64,000 nt of DNA, taken from positions 434,001 through 498,000 of the forward strand of contig NZ_CP107961.1 of the NCBI RefSeq assembly GCF_036077095.1, written 5' to 3'. The notes under the pieces are model-generated. The model saw only the letters and a program-made list of their open reading frames with translations, did no database searches and was not told the origin of the DNA. Below, one piece after another: positions 16,118-25,381 of the stretch. Every line of letters begins with the position of its first letter. The first letter of the stretch is position 1. The stretch comes from Streptomyces sp. NBC_00376. GTDB lineage: Bacteria; Actinomycetota; Actinomycetes; Streptomycetales; Streptomycetaceae. Made by a program: the position numbers and the translations under genes.

Positions 16118-16630
16118 TCACTGTTCGGCTGTGAGTGCCCAGCGAACGGTCGAAGGGGCCGTTATCTGCACGGTGCCCTTGCTGCGTGCTCTCTTCAGGT
16201 GGATTTCGTTGTAGGTACTGCTGACTTCCTCGTTGACGCACTCCAGCGGAAAGGAAAGCCCCACGGGATCGACGGTGACGTTGAGCGTTCCCTCGCCCTG
16301 GCAATTGACTTGAATGGCCAGCATTCCGGTGCCGACTTCCGTGGTCAGGGGAAGTTCGGCATTTCCGTGCTTCGACGCAACGGACAATAGAACCTGCCCG
16401 TCATTGACAGGCTTGGGTGCCCGGGAAACGGATTCACCCTCGATGTGCTCGGCCCGGTCACTGGTCTGAATGGGGCTGGGCCGCACGGATTGCGAGGCGG
16501 ATGGTGCGGACGGCGAGGGCTTTTCTTCCGCACTGCATCCGGCCAGCACCAGCGCAGCCACGGCAGCCACAGCGAAGCTCGAAGAGCGACGGGCAGGAAC
16601 CGAGAGGATCAGCTCTCCCACAGGTACCAT
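16118..16630 (-). CDS. Secreted lipoprotein, 170 aa
   Basis: A signal peptide with an export helix (SFAVAAVAALVLAGCSAEEK) ends in the lipobox LVLAGC, so Cys near residue 32 should be lipidated and the protein anchored outside the membrane. A Ser/Pro linker follows, then a C-terminal beta-rich region (ELPLTTEVGTGMLAIQVNCQ) with two further cysteines, possibly disulphide-bonded. I do not know the family. ATG 16630 follows GAAGGTGGG; GTG 16621 is an alternative. Its start overlaps the last codons of the broken secreted-protein gene upstream, so the two were probably one operon, ended by the hairpin at 16030-16073. Confidence 0.75.
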   Translation of the reverse strand: MVPVGELILSVPARRSSSFAVAAVAALVLAGCSAEEKPSPSAPSASQSVRPSPIQTSDRAEHIEGESVSRAPKPVNDGQVLLSVASKHGNAELPLTTEVGTGMLAIQVNCQGEGTLNVTVDPVGLSFPLECVNEEVSSTYNEIHLKRARSKGTVQITAPSTVRWALTAEQ

Positions 16631-17283
16631 CCCACCTTCATGGGCGTGTAGCTGGTAATGGTCTTCACCGCCGATGTCTTGCAGTTGCTGTAGATTTTTT
16701 AGCTCGTGCCGGTGTTCTTGAGCCGGTAGGCACCGTACTTGGCGTTCGTCGTCTTCTTCGGCGGTGTGTCCACCGAGATCTGGTTGTTCATCTTCGCTGT
16801 CAGCTTGGCGCTCAGACCGACGTCGTACTTGCCCTCGATCTTCGCGATCATCACGTCCACGCTGGTTGCCAGGCCAGCCGTGACGCTCACTCCGACTTCA
16901 CCGGTGACCTCGGAAGTGAACGTCTAACGCGCGGTGCGTGATGTCCCGTTGTAGTTGGCGTTCGTCGGCCCGACACCCTTGTGGTACCTGGCTCCCTTGG
17001 ACTTGGGCGTGTACACGGCCTGCGTCGGACCGCAGTACTCACCGTTCGTCGTGTCTCCCGGCTTACCCGGCCGAACGGTCTCCTCCGGATCGGGCTCGGG
17101 ATCCGTGGCGTCGACCAGGTCACCTTCCTCCGGCTCTGCCGGCGAAGCGGTGTTCACCGGCTCCGGGTCATCGGCAGAAACAGCCGCCGGCGGCTGCGCG
17201 TACGCGGGCGCAATTCCGTGGCGGATGCGTCGAGGCCGAGCTTCCGGCGGACGCCGCAGCGCCAGGGCTGGTGGTCTGCTCAC
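16609..17283 (-). pseudogene. Secreted repeat-type protein with two in-frame premature stops
   Basis: One continuous frame reads EYCGPTQAVYTPKSKGARYH, KGVGPTNANYNGTSRTAR, then TAG at 16924-16926, TFTSEVTGEVGVSVTAGLAT, EGKYDVGLSAKLTAKMNNQI, NTGTS, then TAA at 16699-16701, and IYSNCKTSAVKTITSYTPMK to the TGA at 16609. The protein resumes in the same frame after each stop, so these are point nonsense changes (Ser-like and Tyr-like positions), not shifts. The N-terminus (AYAQPPAAV) looks like the end of a signal peptide whose start is out of frame. A Streptomyces secreted protein of unknown function. Confidence 0.7.
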
Positions 17284-17429
17284 CAGATGCGGTGAATCGT
17301 CCCGTCACCGGCCAGGTGGATCATGAGCCGTTGGCCCTTCGGACGTCCACCTTGCCGGACGGCGCGGAGTCCGGTACTCGGTGTCGTAGCCGATGCCTGG
17401 AGCATCAGCCGGACCCGGTGGCCCTCCGG

Positions 17430-18326
17430 TCAGCGGCTCGCCGCAGAACCCGCGCCGCTCAGGTCGTGGTGGATGACGCGGGCCGCTCCTTCGATGGTGC
17501 CTATGCCGTAGTCCATGGTGCGGCTGCCGGTGGAGAGGACAGCCATGCCGTAGTCGTGACCGCCGCCGGTGAAGGCGCCCACGCTGTGGACCCGCCATCC
17601 GCCGGTGGTGCGCGGCAGCCAGCCATTCTTGACGTGCACCGTTGCCGTGGCGGGTGATCCGGCGGGCACCCCCCACTTCTGGCCGGGCGTGACGCGATTC
17701 ATCAGATCGAGGGCGTAGCCGCGCGACGCGGGGCCGAGCACCGCGTTCTTCGTCGTCAGTAGCTGCATCAGCCGGAGCTGGTCGCCAGCGGTAATCTGGG
17801 TGAGGCCCCAACTCTTCCCGGAGCCGGGAACGGTATGCCGCATCTGTGCCAGAGCGAGAAACCTTCTGAAGCCGGCGGCGCCGATCTGGTGCCAGAGGGC
17901 CGAGGTGGAGTCGTTGTCCGACTTGGTGATCATGGCGGTGGTCAGTGTCACCTCCCGCGGAGTCAGTTTCCGGTGTGCCTCCTCGGCCTGCCGCAGCAGT
18001 GATCCGAGCACTGACACCTTCACTACGCTGGCGGAGTCGAAATGCGTGTCGGCCTTGAGTTCGCAGGTGGTTCCGGTGGTCCGGTCGTACAGAGCCAGGG
18101 ACGATGTGCCCTCTCGCCCGCCGAGAGCACTGGTGATGTCGCGGGAAAGCTCGGAGGCCAGGCCCGGCCTCTTCGAGGTGCAGAAGACCTTCGCGCCCCC
18201 CTCCGTGGCACTGGCGGTGTCGGCCGAGGCCGGGGTTGCCATGGTCAATACGGTGAGCAAGGAGCTTGCGGTCAGGGCAGTGGCCAGAGAGCGCCGCGAG
18301 CAGGCCAATATTCGTGATCCATACAT
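17430..18326 (-). CDS. Secreted class A beta-lactamase-like serine hydrolase, 298 aa
   Basis: A Sec-type signal peptide (about 35 residues, ending near ATPASADT) precedes a penicillin-binding/beta-lactamase fold. SxxK is SVVK in HFDSASVVKVSVLGSL; SDN is exact in TKSDNDSTSALW; KTG is replaced by KNG in TVHVKNGWLPRT. No Glu166-type omega-loop motif (ExxLN) is obvious, so it may be a D,D-peptidase-like or weak beta-lactamase rather than an efficient one. Length is normal for class A enzymes. It is expressed alone; its upstream region contains an AT-rich TTTTATATATATC tract near 18573 that may belong to its promoter. Confidence 0.85.
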   Translation of the reverse strand: MYGSRILACSRRSLATALTASSLLTVLTMATPASADTASATEGGAKVFCTSKRPGLASELSRDITSALGGREGTSSLALYDRTTGTTCELKADTHFDSASVVKVSVLGSLLRQAEEAHRKLTPREVTLTTAMITKSDNDSTSALWHQIGAAGFRRFLALAQMRHTVPGSGKSWGLTQITAGDQLRLMQLLTTKNAVLGPASRGYALDLMNRVTPGQKWGVPAGSPATATVHVKNGWLPRTTGGWRVHSVGAFTGGGHDYGMAVLSTGSRTMDYGIGTIEGAARVIHHDLSGAGSAASR

Positions 18327-19085
18327 GAAGGCTGTGTCCTGTCCCGCTGCGTGTTGGAGGTCACCTTGCCGCGCGTTGTGGGGCCGGCTGAGGGTCGGCT
18401 CCCGCTGTGATTGCTGACAATCGCTCAGCCCGACCGGGCTCCAGCGGATTGCCGCCCTGGGATCTGTCCGGGCTGTGGAGAATCGATGAGTGGGAGTCGG
18501 GGCTCAGTCGTACCGGATCGAATCCTAAGAATTCACATGCCAACGGCGACGATACGTGGCTCGAAATCGGACATTTTATATATATCGGGTGAAGTGGGCG
18601 TCAGGTGAGCTTTGATGCCGTGTGATATTCGCCAAATTGCCCCGGAAGTGGCGCCCTCGCGACCAGCGGGGTGGCAGCTCGGCTCAGGCCCCGCAAGGGG
18701 CAGGCGCCCAGGTAGGGCTACAGGGATGGTGCGGAGACCGGAATCCTCGACGGTCATCGGGCCGGGGCGCCGCCGAGTTCGGCCATCTCGCCTTCCGGCG
18801 CCGAAGTCACCACCGACTGCGAACCCCGCCCGGTGAACCGCCGGGGTGGCAGCCGGTCCCGTCCGCGCCCCGACTCGCCGGAGGGGAGGAGCAGGACCCC
18901 GCCCCGACTTTCTTCCTCTGCGGCGACCCCGTCACTCCCGACCCGCCCCCTTGTGACGGTGGACAGGTCTGTACCCACGCGATCGGCGAACTGTCCCCCA
19001 GGACCGGGAGCTTCCGTGCCCGCTGATTCGCTGCACTCAATGCGGGTGGATTCGAGGCAAAAGGCGCCGCGCATTACGGGTGTTG
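18327..19085. other. Gap of about 760 bases without a supported gene
   Basis: Contains the AT-rich tract near 18573-18590 (TTTTATATATATC), rare in this genome and possibly promoter DNA for the hydrolase at 18326. No convincing frame on either strand. Confidence 0.45.
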
Positions 19086-19285
19086 AGGTCCTGCCTGGTG
19101 GTTCTGCTGGGCCGTCTGTGTCCGGGTTCGAGGTCGCGTGCGTCGCTCCGAACGGGTCGGAGTTACGCCGTCCACTGGCGGAGGCGTGGGCCATGCCGTT
19201 CGAGCACGCCCTCTTGGTACGCGCCTTCGCATCGTATCGCCGGCAACGGAACCGGCCGGGCCGGTGGCGGTCGGCAGCGATGTAG
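19086..19285 (+). pseudogene. TnsA-like transposon endonuclease, N-terminal fragment
   Basis: The plus strand reads FEVACVAPNGSELRRPLAEA, then WAMPFEHALLVRAFASYRRQ and RNRPGRWRSAAM before TAG. This is the opening of the TnsA-like endonuclease subunit carried by Tn7-like elements of Streptomyces (pattern F.V.YVAPDG.ELR..LAEAW...FE...PVR.FPSY..QRNFPGLWWSA). The catalytic core is missing. It may share an origin with the TniQ-like fragment at 1950. Confidence 0.55.
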
Positions 19286-19315
19286 CGCTATGTAACGCGT
19301 AGGCTCCATTGCGTG

Positions 19316-20383
19316 ATGGCTGTGGTGAATGCTGTGCAGCGGTGGCTGCTGGGGCTGATGCTGGCCTGCTACGTGTTGGCCGGCGTGTTCCCGGCACCCG
19401 GCGAGAGGCTGCGCAGGCTGACGCTGCCGATCCCTGTGGGCGCGAGCGCTCTGACGGTGCCGATGGTGTTGCTGGCGGTGATGTTGTTCAACGCCGGCCT
19501 GGGGGTGCGCGTCTCCGATCTGCGCGGGGTGGTGTCCCGGCCGGTGCGGCTGGTGCTCGGCATTGCCGCCAATGCCCTGCTCCCGTTGCTCGTGCTCCCG
19601 GTCGTCGCTCTTGGCCTGCGCACCTGGCACGATCCGGCGGAAGCGGAGGGGCTGGTGGTCGGGCTGATGCTGGTGCTGGCGATGCCGATCGCGGGCGGCG
19701 CCGCTTCCTGGGGGCAGAACGCGGGCGCCAACGTCCCGTTGGTCGTTGCCATGGTGATGGGCTCCACGCTGCTCAGCCCGCTCACGGTGCCCCTCGGAAT
19801 GCACCTGGCCGGCCAACTGGTCGGTCCCGACGGTGCCGGCGTCCTGGACGACACGACTACAGTCGACGTCATCGCCCGGACAGGAGCCGGGGTCTTCGCG
19901 CTGGTGTCGGTGGTGCTGCCGTGCCTAGCCGGAGTCGTCGTACGGGTCGCGCTCGGCGAGGACCGCATCCCCCGAGTCCTGCCCGCGGTCAAGTCTGTCA
20001 ACCTGGTGAACATCCTGCTGCTCTGCTACATCAACGCGGCCGGCGCACTCGGACAGGCCCTCGCCCACCCGGACCCGGACTTGCTGATGCTGGCGCTCGG
20101 CCTGTCCGGCGCGGTGTGCTGCCTGGCCTTCTGCTGTGGCCGATGGATGTCCCGCTGGACGCACTGCGACCAGCCGGACGGGGTCTCCCTCACGTTCGCC
20201 ACCGGTATGAACAACAGCAGCGCGGCGGCCGTGCTGGCCGCCGGCTGGTTCCCCCACCGCCCCTCGGTGCTGCTGCCGATCCTCTCCTACAGCCTGCTGC
20301 AGAAGATCGTCGCAGGAGTGGCGGCAAAGCCACCTCGCCCCGGAAAAAGGGGCGTGGCCGCCGACTACGCAAGGTTGGGCTGA
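19316..20383 (+). CDS. Bile-acid:sodium symporter-like (BASS/SBF) membrane transporter, 355 aa
   Basis: About nine or ten hydrophobic helices are visible, with the SBF-type core: VLLAVMLFNAGLGVRVSDLR early on, LVLAMPIAGGAASWGQNAGA as the first crossover region, and FATGMNNSSAAAVLAAGWFP as the second. Such inner-membrane carriers move organic anions with sodium; arsenite carriers of the ACR3 type are distant relatives. The C-terminus ends in a basic tail (KPPRPGKRG). ATG 19316 lies one base after GTG 19313; no ribosome site is present, and TAGGCT about 7 bases upstream would suit a leaderless transcript. The neighbours are remnants, so the substrate has no context. Confidence 0.82.
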   Translation: MAVVNAVQRWLLGLMLACYVLAGVFPAPGERLRRLTLPIPVGASALTVPMVLLAVMLFNAGLGVRVSDLRGVVSRPVRLVLGIAANALLPLLVLPVVALGLRTWHDPAEAEGLVVGLMLVLAMPIAGGAASWGQNAGANVPLVVAMVMGSTLLSPLTVPLGMHLAGQLVGPDGAGVLDDTTTVDVIARTGAGVFALVSVVLPCLAGVVVRVALGEDRIPRVLPAVKSVNLVNILLLCYINAAGALGQALAHPDPDLLMLALGLSGAVCCLAFCCGRWMSRWTHCDQPDGVSLTFATGMNNSSAAAVLAAGWFPHRPSVLLPILSYSLLQKIVAGVAAKPPRPGKRGVAADYARLG

Positions 20384-20994
20384 CCACCTCGGGCCCCGGC
20401 TGCTCAGCCCGACCCTTCACCTCGCCGGCCACGGCCGCCGAGCAATGCAGTCTCTGACGGATCGGACATTCGGTATCGGGGAGGTGAAGGGACACGACGG
20501 CGGACGGCTGGACGCCCCCGAGCTGCCGCTTGTGCCGCTGGAGCCGCAGGGGCGAGTGCGCTCCTTCTGCGAGCCATCGTCCGCGCATGGGTGTGCACGC
20601 CGATGTGTGGGGCGATTGGCGTGCACGGGTGGGCTGGAGTTGTCGTACGGGGCCGGTTTCAGTGAGAGCGTGGGGGCGGATGGCGCCCTCTGCTTGTCCT
20701 CAACAGCGCGATGGTCGGGGTGCTGAGCGGGGGCAGCGGACCGGTGGTGTCGAAGTCGGCGTGGGTGAGTTCGTGTGGGGGCCTTGACCCCGAATCATGG
20801 ACACCCGAGATGCTTGGATCTTGATGGTTCAGGAGAACGGATGTCCCGTGTCGCTCGCGCTGAGGCGGACCAATGGTGGCAGGGGCACCCGTAGGCCCAG
20901 TACGGCATGACCCTGCCCGGCCGGGGGCTCCTACCGACCCATGTCCTTGGCCAACGAGGAACGCACCAGCAGGCCCAGGTGCTGTCGAAACTCT
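20384..20994. other. Mosaic gap of about 610 bases
   Basis: No complete gene. The stretch CCTTGACCCCGAATCATGGA near 20783 and the following TTGATGGTTCAGGAGAACGG resemble the leader of Streptomyces IS3-type elements, but no IS3 frame follows. Confidence 0.35.
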
Positions 20995-21480
20995 GGTTCT
21001 GGCTCGTTTTCCGCGGAACATGCACGCTGAGTGACGGTTGTTGGGCGAGCGGGCCCTGGGGAAGTTGCCTGGAATTGGCCCGTACCGGGTGCGGTGTGGC
21101 TGACAGTTCGGCCCGTGGAAGAAGTGGTGTTCCGGCTGGAGGAGTTGCTGTTCCCGTCGATCGCGTGGCGGTGCTGTTCGTTGCTGTGAACGACGAGGCG
21201 GTACACATGGAGGCCCGAAGCACGGTGGCTGGGGCCATCTGTCCCGGATGTGGGAGCTGGTCACAGCGCGTTCACAGCTCCTGCCTGCGATTCCCGGCTG
21301 ATGTGCCCAGCGGAGGCAGACGGGTCGCTCTCTGTTTGCACGTCCGCAGGTTCCTCTGCCCGGTCATCTCATGCGGGAGGCGAACCTTCGCCGAACAGCT
21401 GCCAGGGTTGACCCGTCGGTACGGTCGGCGGACCGACGGCTGCGGTCGACGCTGGCTGCGGACACCCTCGCATAGGCTGG
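20995..21480 (+). pseudogene. ISL3-type transposase, N-terminal zinc-finger part, with its left end
   Basis: An ISL3-like end (GGTTCTGGCTCGTTTTCCGC) at 20995 is followed by FRLEELLFPSI and, after a one-base shift near 21165, by AVNDEAVHMEARSTVAGAIC, PGCGSW, and CGRRTFAEQLPGLTRRYGRR. This is the zinc-finger N-terminal domain of ISL3 transposases (CPxCG...H). The catalytic part is gone and the frame runs into the next acetyltransferase gene. Confidence 0.75.
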
Positions 21481-21515
21481 CCGTCTCATCGACGCACCGC
21501 GACGAGGATCAGCCC

Positions 21516-22043
21516 ATGCGCAGCAGCACCAGGATCCGCCTGATAGAGCCCACCGACGCCGCCCCGATCGCCGCGCATCGAGTGCGGGACTTCGAGGCTT
21601 TCCGGCCGTGGGAACCGGCCCAGCCGGCCGACTTCTTCACCCCGGAAGGCCAGGCGGAGCGGATCGGCAGCCTGCTGGCCGGATACCGGGCCGGCACGGT
21701 CTGGCCGGGCGTAGTACTCGCCGACGACCAGGTGATCGGGCAGATCACCGTCGGAGGCATCCTGCCGCAGCCGCACCTGCGCCGCGGCTCCGTCGGATAC
21801 TGGATCGCCAGCGTCGCCCAGAATCAAGGGCACGCCGGGCACGCCGTCGGGCTTGTACTCAGGGTGATGACGGACGAACTCGGGCTGCACCGCGCCGAGG
21901 CATCCACCAATCTGGAAAATCTGCCGTCGCAGCGGGTGCTGCGCCGCAACGGGTTCAGCCCGTACGGCGTCGCGCACTCCTCGATCTTTCTCGACGGGAG
22001 CTGGCGGGACGGGCTGCTGTGGGAGCGCGTCCTCGGCGACTGA
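21516..22043 (+). CDS. GNAT acetyltransferase, 175 aa (RimJ type)
   Basis: The product STRIRLIEPTDAAPIAAHRV, then GQITVGGILPQPHLRRGSVG, YWIASVAQNQGHAGHAVGLV and STNLENLPSQRVLRRNGFSP, is a full-length RimJ/RimL-like N-acetyltransferase with the acetyl-CoA loop (Q.QGHAGHA) and the N..S..VL.R.GF helix. ATG 21516 has GACGAGGATC upstream. The same frame is open far upstream because the ISL3 remnant abuts it, so an upstream start is not credible. Substrate unknown. Confidence 0.85.
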   Translation: MRSSTRIRLIEPTDAAPIAAHRVRDFEAFRPWEPAQPADFFTPEGQAERIGSLLAGYRAGTVWPGVVLADDQVIGQITVGGILPQPHLRRGSVGYWIASVAQNQGHAGHAVGLVLRVMTDELGLHRAEASTNLENLPSQRVLRRNGFSPYGVAHSSIFLDGSWRDGLLWERVLGD

Positions 22044-22556
22044 CCTCGCCGCTTCTGGGCATGGTTGTCGGCGGTAGGCATGCTGAGGTCTCCGTCTTGT
22101 CATCTCGGAATGTTGCGCTGATGTCGTCCTGGTGCTCGACTCCGATTCGGTGCGCCCCGGTTCCGGACTCGTCGTCCAGGAACTTGCCGACGAAACCGCC
22201 GGCGAGTTCGAGGCGGCTCGCCATCCCCCCGCCTCGCGGGTGGGGCCCCGTCCTCATCGAGCAGTTGACAACGCGGGCAGGCAGCTTCTCTTCAGCATCA
22301 GACCGGAGCGTCGGCTCGTCGTACATGCAAGTGGCCGTCCTTGGGGGAAGGCGGCTGAGCTGGTCACTACTGGGTGAGGATTACCTGGTCGGGGGAGTGG
22401 GAGCTCCCAGTGGTGTCCGTACGGTGACGCCTTGGCGGAACGTGAGGTCAATACGCCTGTGACGGAACGAAGACGTCATGGAGGACCGCCTGTGACTCGG
22501 TGCGGGATACAAATATTTCCGACCGCACGCACCAGCGTTACTCCTGGGGGAACACC
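22044..22556. other. Gap of about 510 bases, one doubtful frame
   Basis: A minus-strand frame from 22326 (MYDEPTLRSDAEEKLPARVV) reads like a soluble protein for about 85 residues, then runs into the antisense of the acetyltransferase. It has no ribosome site or known family, so it is not called. Confidence 0.3.
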
Positions 22557-23225
22557 GTGAAGTACACCCGCATCACTGCTCTCGCCGCCATCGGCGTCGC
22601 CGCCACCCTCTCGCTCACCGCCTGTGGCAGCGACAGCTCCGGGAAGGACTCGTCCTCCAAGGGCTCTTCGTCCTCGTCTTCTTCGTCCTCGGACGGTGGC
22701 TCGAAGTCGGAGGGCGGCTCGGGCTCCGGCGGCTCGGAGGCCGGCAACGCGAAGTCGGGCTCCGGCGAGGACACCGAGGCAGAAGCAGCCGCGAACGGCG
22801 CGACGACGACCAGCAGCAAGGTCACGTTCTGCAAGACGGAGGACCTGGCCATCGACGCCACGGACGCCGCGCCCGACGAGAACTCCGGCAGGATCGACAT
22901 CACCATGATCAACCGGGGTTCGACCACCTGCTCGGCGACGGGCTTCGCGGGCGTCGACATCAAGGACGCCGACAACACCTCCAACCCCATCGAGCGCGGC
23001 CAGGCCCAGCCGCGTATCACCACCCTGAAGCCCGGCGACGCCGCTGTCTTCAACCTCGCCTACGACATCGACAACACCGGCGACAGCCTCGCCTCCCCGA
23101 CCAACATCCTGGTGACGCCCCCGAACGAGACCCACACCGTGACCCTGAAGTGGCCCGCGGGTGCGGGGGACATCAAGGGCGCCTACACCGACGTCGAGGT
23201 CTACCCCACGCACACGACCGAGTAG
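22557..23225 (+). CDS. DUF4232-type secreted lipoprotein, 222 aa
   Basis: GTG 22557 follows TCCTGGGGG. The signal peptide MKYTRITALAAIGVAATLSL ends in lipobox LTACGS, so the protein is a lipoprotein outside the membrane. A long Ser/Gly/Lys/Glu linker (residues about 25-75) carries the C-terminal DUF4232-like beta domain: CKTEDLAIDATDAAPDENSG, RIDITMINRGSTTCSATGFA, GDAAVFNLAYDIDNTG and a final strand near VTLKWPAGAG. Two cysteines (CK and TCSATGF) are the usual disulphide pair. Function unknown; very common in Streptomyces. Confidence 0.88.
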   Translation: MKYTRITALAAIGVAATLSLTACGSDSSGKDSSSKGSSSSSSSSSDGGSKSEGGSGSGGSEAGNAKSGSGEDTEAEAAANGATTTSSKVTFCKTEDLAIDATDAAPDENSGRIDITMINRGSTTCSATGFAGVDIKDADNTSNPIERGQAQPRITTLKPGDAAVFNLAYDIDNTGDSLASPTNILVTPPNETHTVTLKWPAGAGDIKGAYTDVEVYPTHTTE

Positions 23226-23289
23226 GGGTGGTGCCCGCGGGCTGCTCCTGGCGGCGGGCCTGCTGAGGGATTACCGGCCCGGACTGCGC

Positions 23290-23600
23290 GGCACCTGCCG
23301 CGTCGTTCATGTCCAGCAGGCTCGCGGCCCGCAGCTCGGCCAGCAGCACCTCGTGCAGCTGCGGCCAGACACCGGCCTCGGTCCAGTCCCGCAGACGGCG
23401 CCAGGCCGTCACACCGCTGCAGCCGACCTGTTCGGCCGGAACGTCCCGCCAGCTCACGCTCTTGCGCAGCACGTAAACGATGCCCCGCAACGCAGCCCGG
23501 TCATCCGCAGGCAACCGTCCGGGATACCGATGCCGCCGAGGCTGACCGGACACCGAGGCCGCTTCGGACGGCCCTGCCGTGCCTCGTGGTAGTTGCCCCC
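23290..23600 (-). pseudogene. IS5-family transposase, N-terminal fragment
   Basis: The minus strand encodes HRYPGRLPADDRAALRGIVY, VLRKSVSWRDVPAEQVGCSG and VTAWRRLRDWTEAGVWPQLH, then LLAELRAASLLDMNDAAG. This is the N-terminal helix-turn-helix region of IS5-type transposases; the DDE core is absent. Confidence 0.75.
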
Positions 23601-23964
23601 GGGGCACGCCGGGCGGGCTCACCCGGCCGAGAGGGCCTGGCCCTGCGGCTCACCGGCGCCCTCCCGCTCCAGCACCGCCGGATGCTGCATTTGCCCGGCG
23701 GCGTCAACGGCGAGAGTCGAGGAGCTCACCCTGAGACTCACCACCGTGCTCCTGGACCTGTGGCACCCGGGCCTGAGACCGGGGGCGGTCCGTGAGCGAG
23801 GTGTTCGGGCGCCCGGGGGCCAGACCTGCTGCTGTCCAGCAGGGGTGGGGTCGAGGGACCGTCCAGACCGGGGAGCACCGTGGGTGCGGTCGGCGGCCGG
23901 ATCACGGTGGACCGGCGGCAACGTCCTGCCGCTGCCGGCCTGCCCGGCCACGACGCCGTGTTCG

Positions 23965-24645
23965 ATCCCGCGTTGCCTGGTCTGACCAGGGCCGCGACCG
24001 GTTCACCCGTGCCGCCCGGTCCGTGGTCGACGAACCCCATCAGCGGGTGGTGGCCGTAGGTTCGCTTCCACGTGGGTGCGGCGTCCTCCTTGTCCGAGTG
24101 CGCGATGACCAGCACCCCGTCGAGGTCCACGGTCACCGTCCCGCCCGCTTCAGGCGCTTCCCGTCGGCCAACCGCCAGACATGTGGCGGACTTCAGCCCG
24201 CGCGGCACGGATGGCCTGCAGGGCCTTCTCCTCGGAGGCTGCGAGGTTATCGATGAGGCGGGAGACGGTCGGGTCGGAGGCCACCAGCCCGAACACTGCC
24301 GGCTCGGCCCGAAGCATCCCGACATTCGCGAAGCAGTCCCCGCCAAGGGCGACCGCGAGGGCCACGTCCAGCAGGACCTTGCCCGGATCGTGCACCGCCC
24401 GAGCCTTCCGGTACGGCGTCAGCGCCGCTGATATCGCGGTGTCCAAGCCAGCCTTGCGGACGGTCTCGACCAGCAGCACGTCGTCCCCGGCCTGCGAGAC
24501 CACCGCCCGGCCGCCGCCGTCGATGCGGACACGCAGGTAGGACCCGACACGCTTCTTCACTTGAGGAGCGCCCCCCATGCGACGACCTGGACCCCAGAAA
24601 AGTCCCATCGTTGCTGGTCAGGAGCACTCTTCGCGTTTTCGATCA
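23965..24645 (-). pseudogene. IS1380-type transposase, N-terminal half with end, frameshifted
   Basis: Beginning at the element end near 24645 the minus strand gives YLRVRIDGGGRAVVSQAGDD, VHDPGKVLLDVALAVALGGD and FGLVASDPTVSRLIDNLAAS; after a one-base shift near 24165 it gives VTVDLDGVLVIAHSDKEDAA and YGHHPLMGFVDHGPGG with the catalytic Asp (DLDGVLV) of IS1380 transposases, stopping at GNAGSNTA. The rest of the catalytic domain is lost. The end sequence is repeated at 28644-28712. Confidence 0.75.
24576..24645. repeat. IS1380-type end, copy 1
   Basis: The 70 bases (CATGCGACGA... CCCATCGTTGCTGGTCAGGA... CACTCTTCGCG) are repeated with few changes at 28644-28712 in the same orientation. Confidence 0.7.
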
Positions 24646-24813
24646 CACCTCGGACACCCGCCCACATGAAAGCCCGTGGTTAGCACAATGTTCGGGCCAG
24701 CTGTACCCGATGCGGTGGGTACAGCTGGCTCTTGGCCACAGCCATGCGGCCGCGGTGTTGCCGGTTCGGCCGGGGCCGCCGTTGGCCGCCGGGAGAGACG
24801 TCTCGTGCTCTGC

Positions 24814-25378
24814 TCACAGGCCGGGTGCCTGGAAGCCGTTCAGGTACCAGAGGGCGGCGGCGTACCAGATCAGGGCGATCGCGGTGACGAGGGTGCCTCC
24901 GGCCAGAGGGAGTGCCCAGCCGGGCCAGTGGCGGTGGCGGACCACGATGACCTTGGCGACGAATGCCCCGTAGAGGAAGCAGCCGGTGAGCGAGTGCAGC
25001 GCCACGCGGGTGTCGGTCAGCTGGACGCCGTAGGTGGTGATGCAGTGCTGAGCGATGGGGAGGGAGAGGAGGAAGGCGGTCAGACCGATGAGGCGGTGCG
25101 TCGTGTTGACCCGGTGCGGTGCGGTTCGCAGTGCGGGCAGGCCGTACATCCAGAGGGCGAGAAACAGCTGAATCAGCGCCAGGCCCAGCAGTGCAGAGCC
25201 GAGTTGTGCTTTGAGCAGTCTGGCGTCGTCGCCGCGCTGCCCGAAGAGGCTGTTCTCGTAGGCGGGGGTGTGTACCCGGCCGTACCAGTAGAGGCCGACC
25301 GTGACCGCCACGGGCAGGAGCATCCACAGGACGCCGTAGCGCCGTCGGTGGTTGGCAGGGTGAGTGAGGCCGTCCACG
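24814..25378 (-). CDS. DUF6529 family membrane protein, about 187 aa
   Basis: Five hydrophobic segments are visible (LWMLLPVAVTVGLYWYGR, LGSALLGLALIQLFLALWMY, IGLTAFLLSLPIAQHCITTY, LTGCFLYGAFVAKVIVVRHR, LPLAGGTLVTAIALIWYAAA). Conserved-looking histidines (AQHC, ALHSL) in the middle helices suggest a haem-binding or cytochrome b561-like four-helix core. GTG 25378 is chosen because it lies 3 bases after the upstream stop and leaves the conserved part intact; a further upstream start is possible. It closes an operon that starts with a copper-type cupredoxin, so a role in extracytoplasmic electron transfer is likely but inferred. Confidence 0.75.
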
Positions 25379-25381
25379 TGA

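Noticed and set aside
17305..17811. Minus-strand 168-codon frame overlapping the beta-lactamase-like gene
   Set aside because: Arg/His-rich out-of-frame shadow of the hydrolase C-terminus.
18754..19194. Minus-strand frame of 146 codons
   Set aside because: Low-complexity Gly/Arg/Ser, overlaps the TnsA-like fragment, no ribosome site.
21955..22326. Minus-strand protein MYDEPTLRSDAEEKL...
   Set aside because: First 85 residues look plausible, but there is no ribosome site, no family and the end overlaps the acetyltransferase.
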